The notes under the pieces: model-generated
Told to the model about the DNA's origin: nothing
Database searches by the model: none
The model's input: only the letters and a program-made list of their open reading frames with translations
NCBI GenBank assembly: GCA_009773515.1
Contig: WSXX01000013.1
Coordinates: forward strand, 1-64,000
Source: Bacteroidota bacterium
Lineage (GTDB): Bacteria > Bacteroidota > Bacteroidia > Bacteroidales > Lentimicrobiaceae
Direction: 5' to 3'
DNA length: 64,000 nucleotides
Position numbers and translations under genes: made by a program
Shown: one piece after another, positions 63,509 through 64,000 of the stretch
Position numbering within the stretch: position 1 is the first letter of the stretch
Layout: the number at the start of each line of letters is the position of its first letter

Positions 63509-64000
63509 TCAGGATTGTGACTTAAGGTCCTTAGTCTTGAACGCCTTATCCACCTTAATCCCCTTCTCCGTCCTCACCAACGTGCAGCATTCGGTGTAAA
63601 AGTCATGTTCAAAGAACAACACATAGCCTTTGTCCACCGCTTCATCCAGAAAGAGTTCTTTTTCATCAAGTGTGATCAGCGGGCGGGTGTCGTAACTCAT
63701 TACCCATGGCAGGGGAAGGTGGGCGGCGGTGGGCAGCAAATCACTGGTAAACACAATGGTTTTGTCCTTGTATTTGACAAAAGGAATGGCCTGTCCATCG
63801 GTATGTCCGTTGTAAAACCGGACTTCAATGCCAGGGAAAAGTTCACCGGGGTAGTCAAAGAGTTTTAAGCGACCGCTTTCTTCAATGGGTTTTATGTTTT
63901 CTATGAGAAATGAAGCACTTTCGCGGCGGTTCGCATGCATGGCCCATTCCCACTGTGCTGTGCTTATCCAGTAAGTGGCATTTGGAAAAACAGTCTCAAA
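63509..64000 (-). CDS. Metallo-beta-lactamase-fold hydrolase, C-terminal part (runs off right edge)
   Basis: The frame is open to the window edge (NATYWISTAQWEWAMHANRRE precedes the first internal ATG at 63940), so the N-terminus with the HxHxDH metal site is outside. Visible: VRFYNGHTDGQAIPFVKYKD and TIVFTSDLLPTAAHLPLPWV, with the metal ligands His of GHT and Asp of SDL, and FFEHDFYTECC near the end. This pattern matches the AHL-lactonase-like/general MBL hydrolase group; the substrate is unknown. Codirectional with the MNT-HEPN pair 21 bp downstream. Confidence 0.85.
   Translation of the reverse strand, partial: FETVFPNATYWISTAQWEWAMHANRRESASFLIENIKPIEESGRLKLFDYPGELFPGIEVRFYNGHTDGQAIPFVKYKDKTIVFTSDLLPTAAHLPLPWVMSYDTRPLITLDEKELFLDEAVDKGYVLFFEHDFYTECCTLVRTEKGIKVDKAFKTKDLKSQS

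Overview
The window comes from a member of the Bacteroidota, most likely a Bacteroidales/Marinilabiliales-like or Flavobacteria-like environmental polysaccharide degrader. The evidence is type IX secretion (T9SS) cargo with both sorting-domain types, a PorP/SprF protein, a SusC/SusD pair controlled by a one-protein hybrid two-component regulator, surface lipoproteins, and promoters of the Bacteroidota form TTTG-N20-TAnnTTTG (clearest before ssb). No rRNA, tRNA or CRISPR array was seen.

Layout. (1) 1-10.6 kb, + strand: the 3' part of a giant surface protein made of about 24 two-cysteine repeats with a T9SS type B tail, then PorP/SprF and an OmpA-family protein, a SprB-like export unit ending in a strong terminator. 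(2) 10.9-17 kb, housekeeping: trpS, rng, a 29-residue AURKAIP1/COX24-type (mS38/bS22-like) ribosomal protein and an HU protein on the - strand; mutY and ssb on the + strand; then an HMG-CoA-lyase-like enzyme (-). (3) 17.3-32 kb, + strand: a polysaccharide utilization locus with hybrid sensor/regulator, GH130, MFS transporter, an unclassified hydrolase-like lipoprotein, SusC, SusD and a LamG lipoprotein. (4) 32-43 kb, accessory: an AT-rich fibronectin-like/DUF1566 lipoprotein, two DUF6266 genes paired with two helix-turn-helix genes that share an upstream control block, a 25-copy 21-bp repeat array, a small HTH/coiled-coil gene and a second T9SS type B protein. (5) 43.2-50.9 kb, + strand: a second carbohydrate cluster with a GH13 enzyme, a secreted LamG paralogue of the unclassified PUL lipoprotein, and an 821-aa putative alpha/alpha-barrel hydrolase. 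(6) 51.6-62.6 kb, - strand: a nearly complete leucine/isovalerate-to-acetoacetyl-CoA pathway (methylcrotonyl-CoA carboxylase beta and alpha, methylglutaconyl-CoA hydratase, acyl-CoA dehydrogenase, HMG-CoA lyase, 3-oxoacid CoA-transferase A and B, and a 126-aa unknown). (7) 62.8-64 kb: a MNT/HEPN pair and a metallo-beta-lactamase-fold hydrolase running off the right edge.

The most unusual signal is in region 6. Most gene-gene junctions of the leucine operon are occupied by a small passenger module: a four-helix-bundle (S23/IVP-like) gene or a GxxExxY gene bracketed by inverted arrays of short simple repeats. The repeat unit differs for each module (6-mer, 7-mer, 20-mer and others). Five such modules lie between 50.9 and 61 kb, always in the direction of host transcription, and gene-free versions of similar repeats occur elsewhere in the window. 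They look like a family of small mobile or duplicating cassettes.
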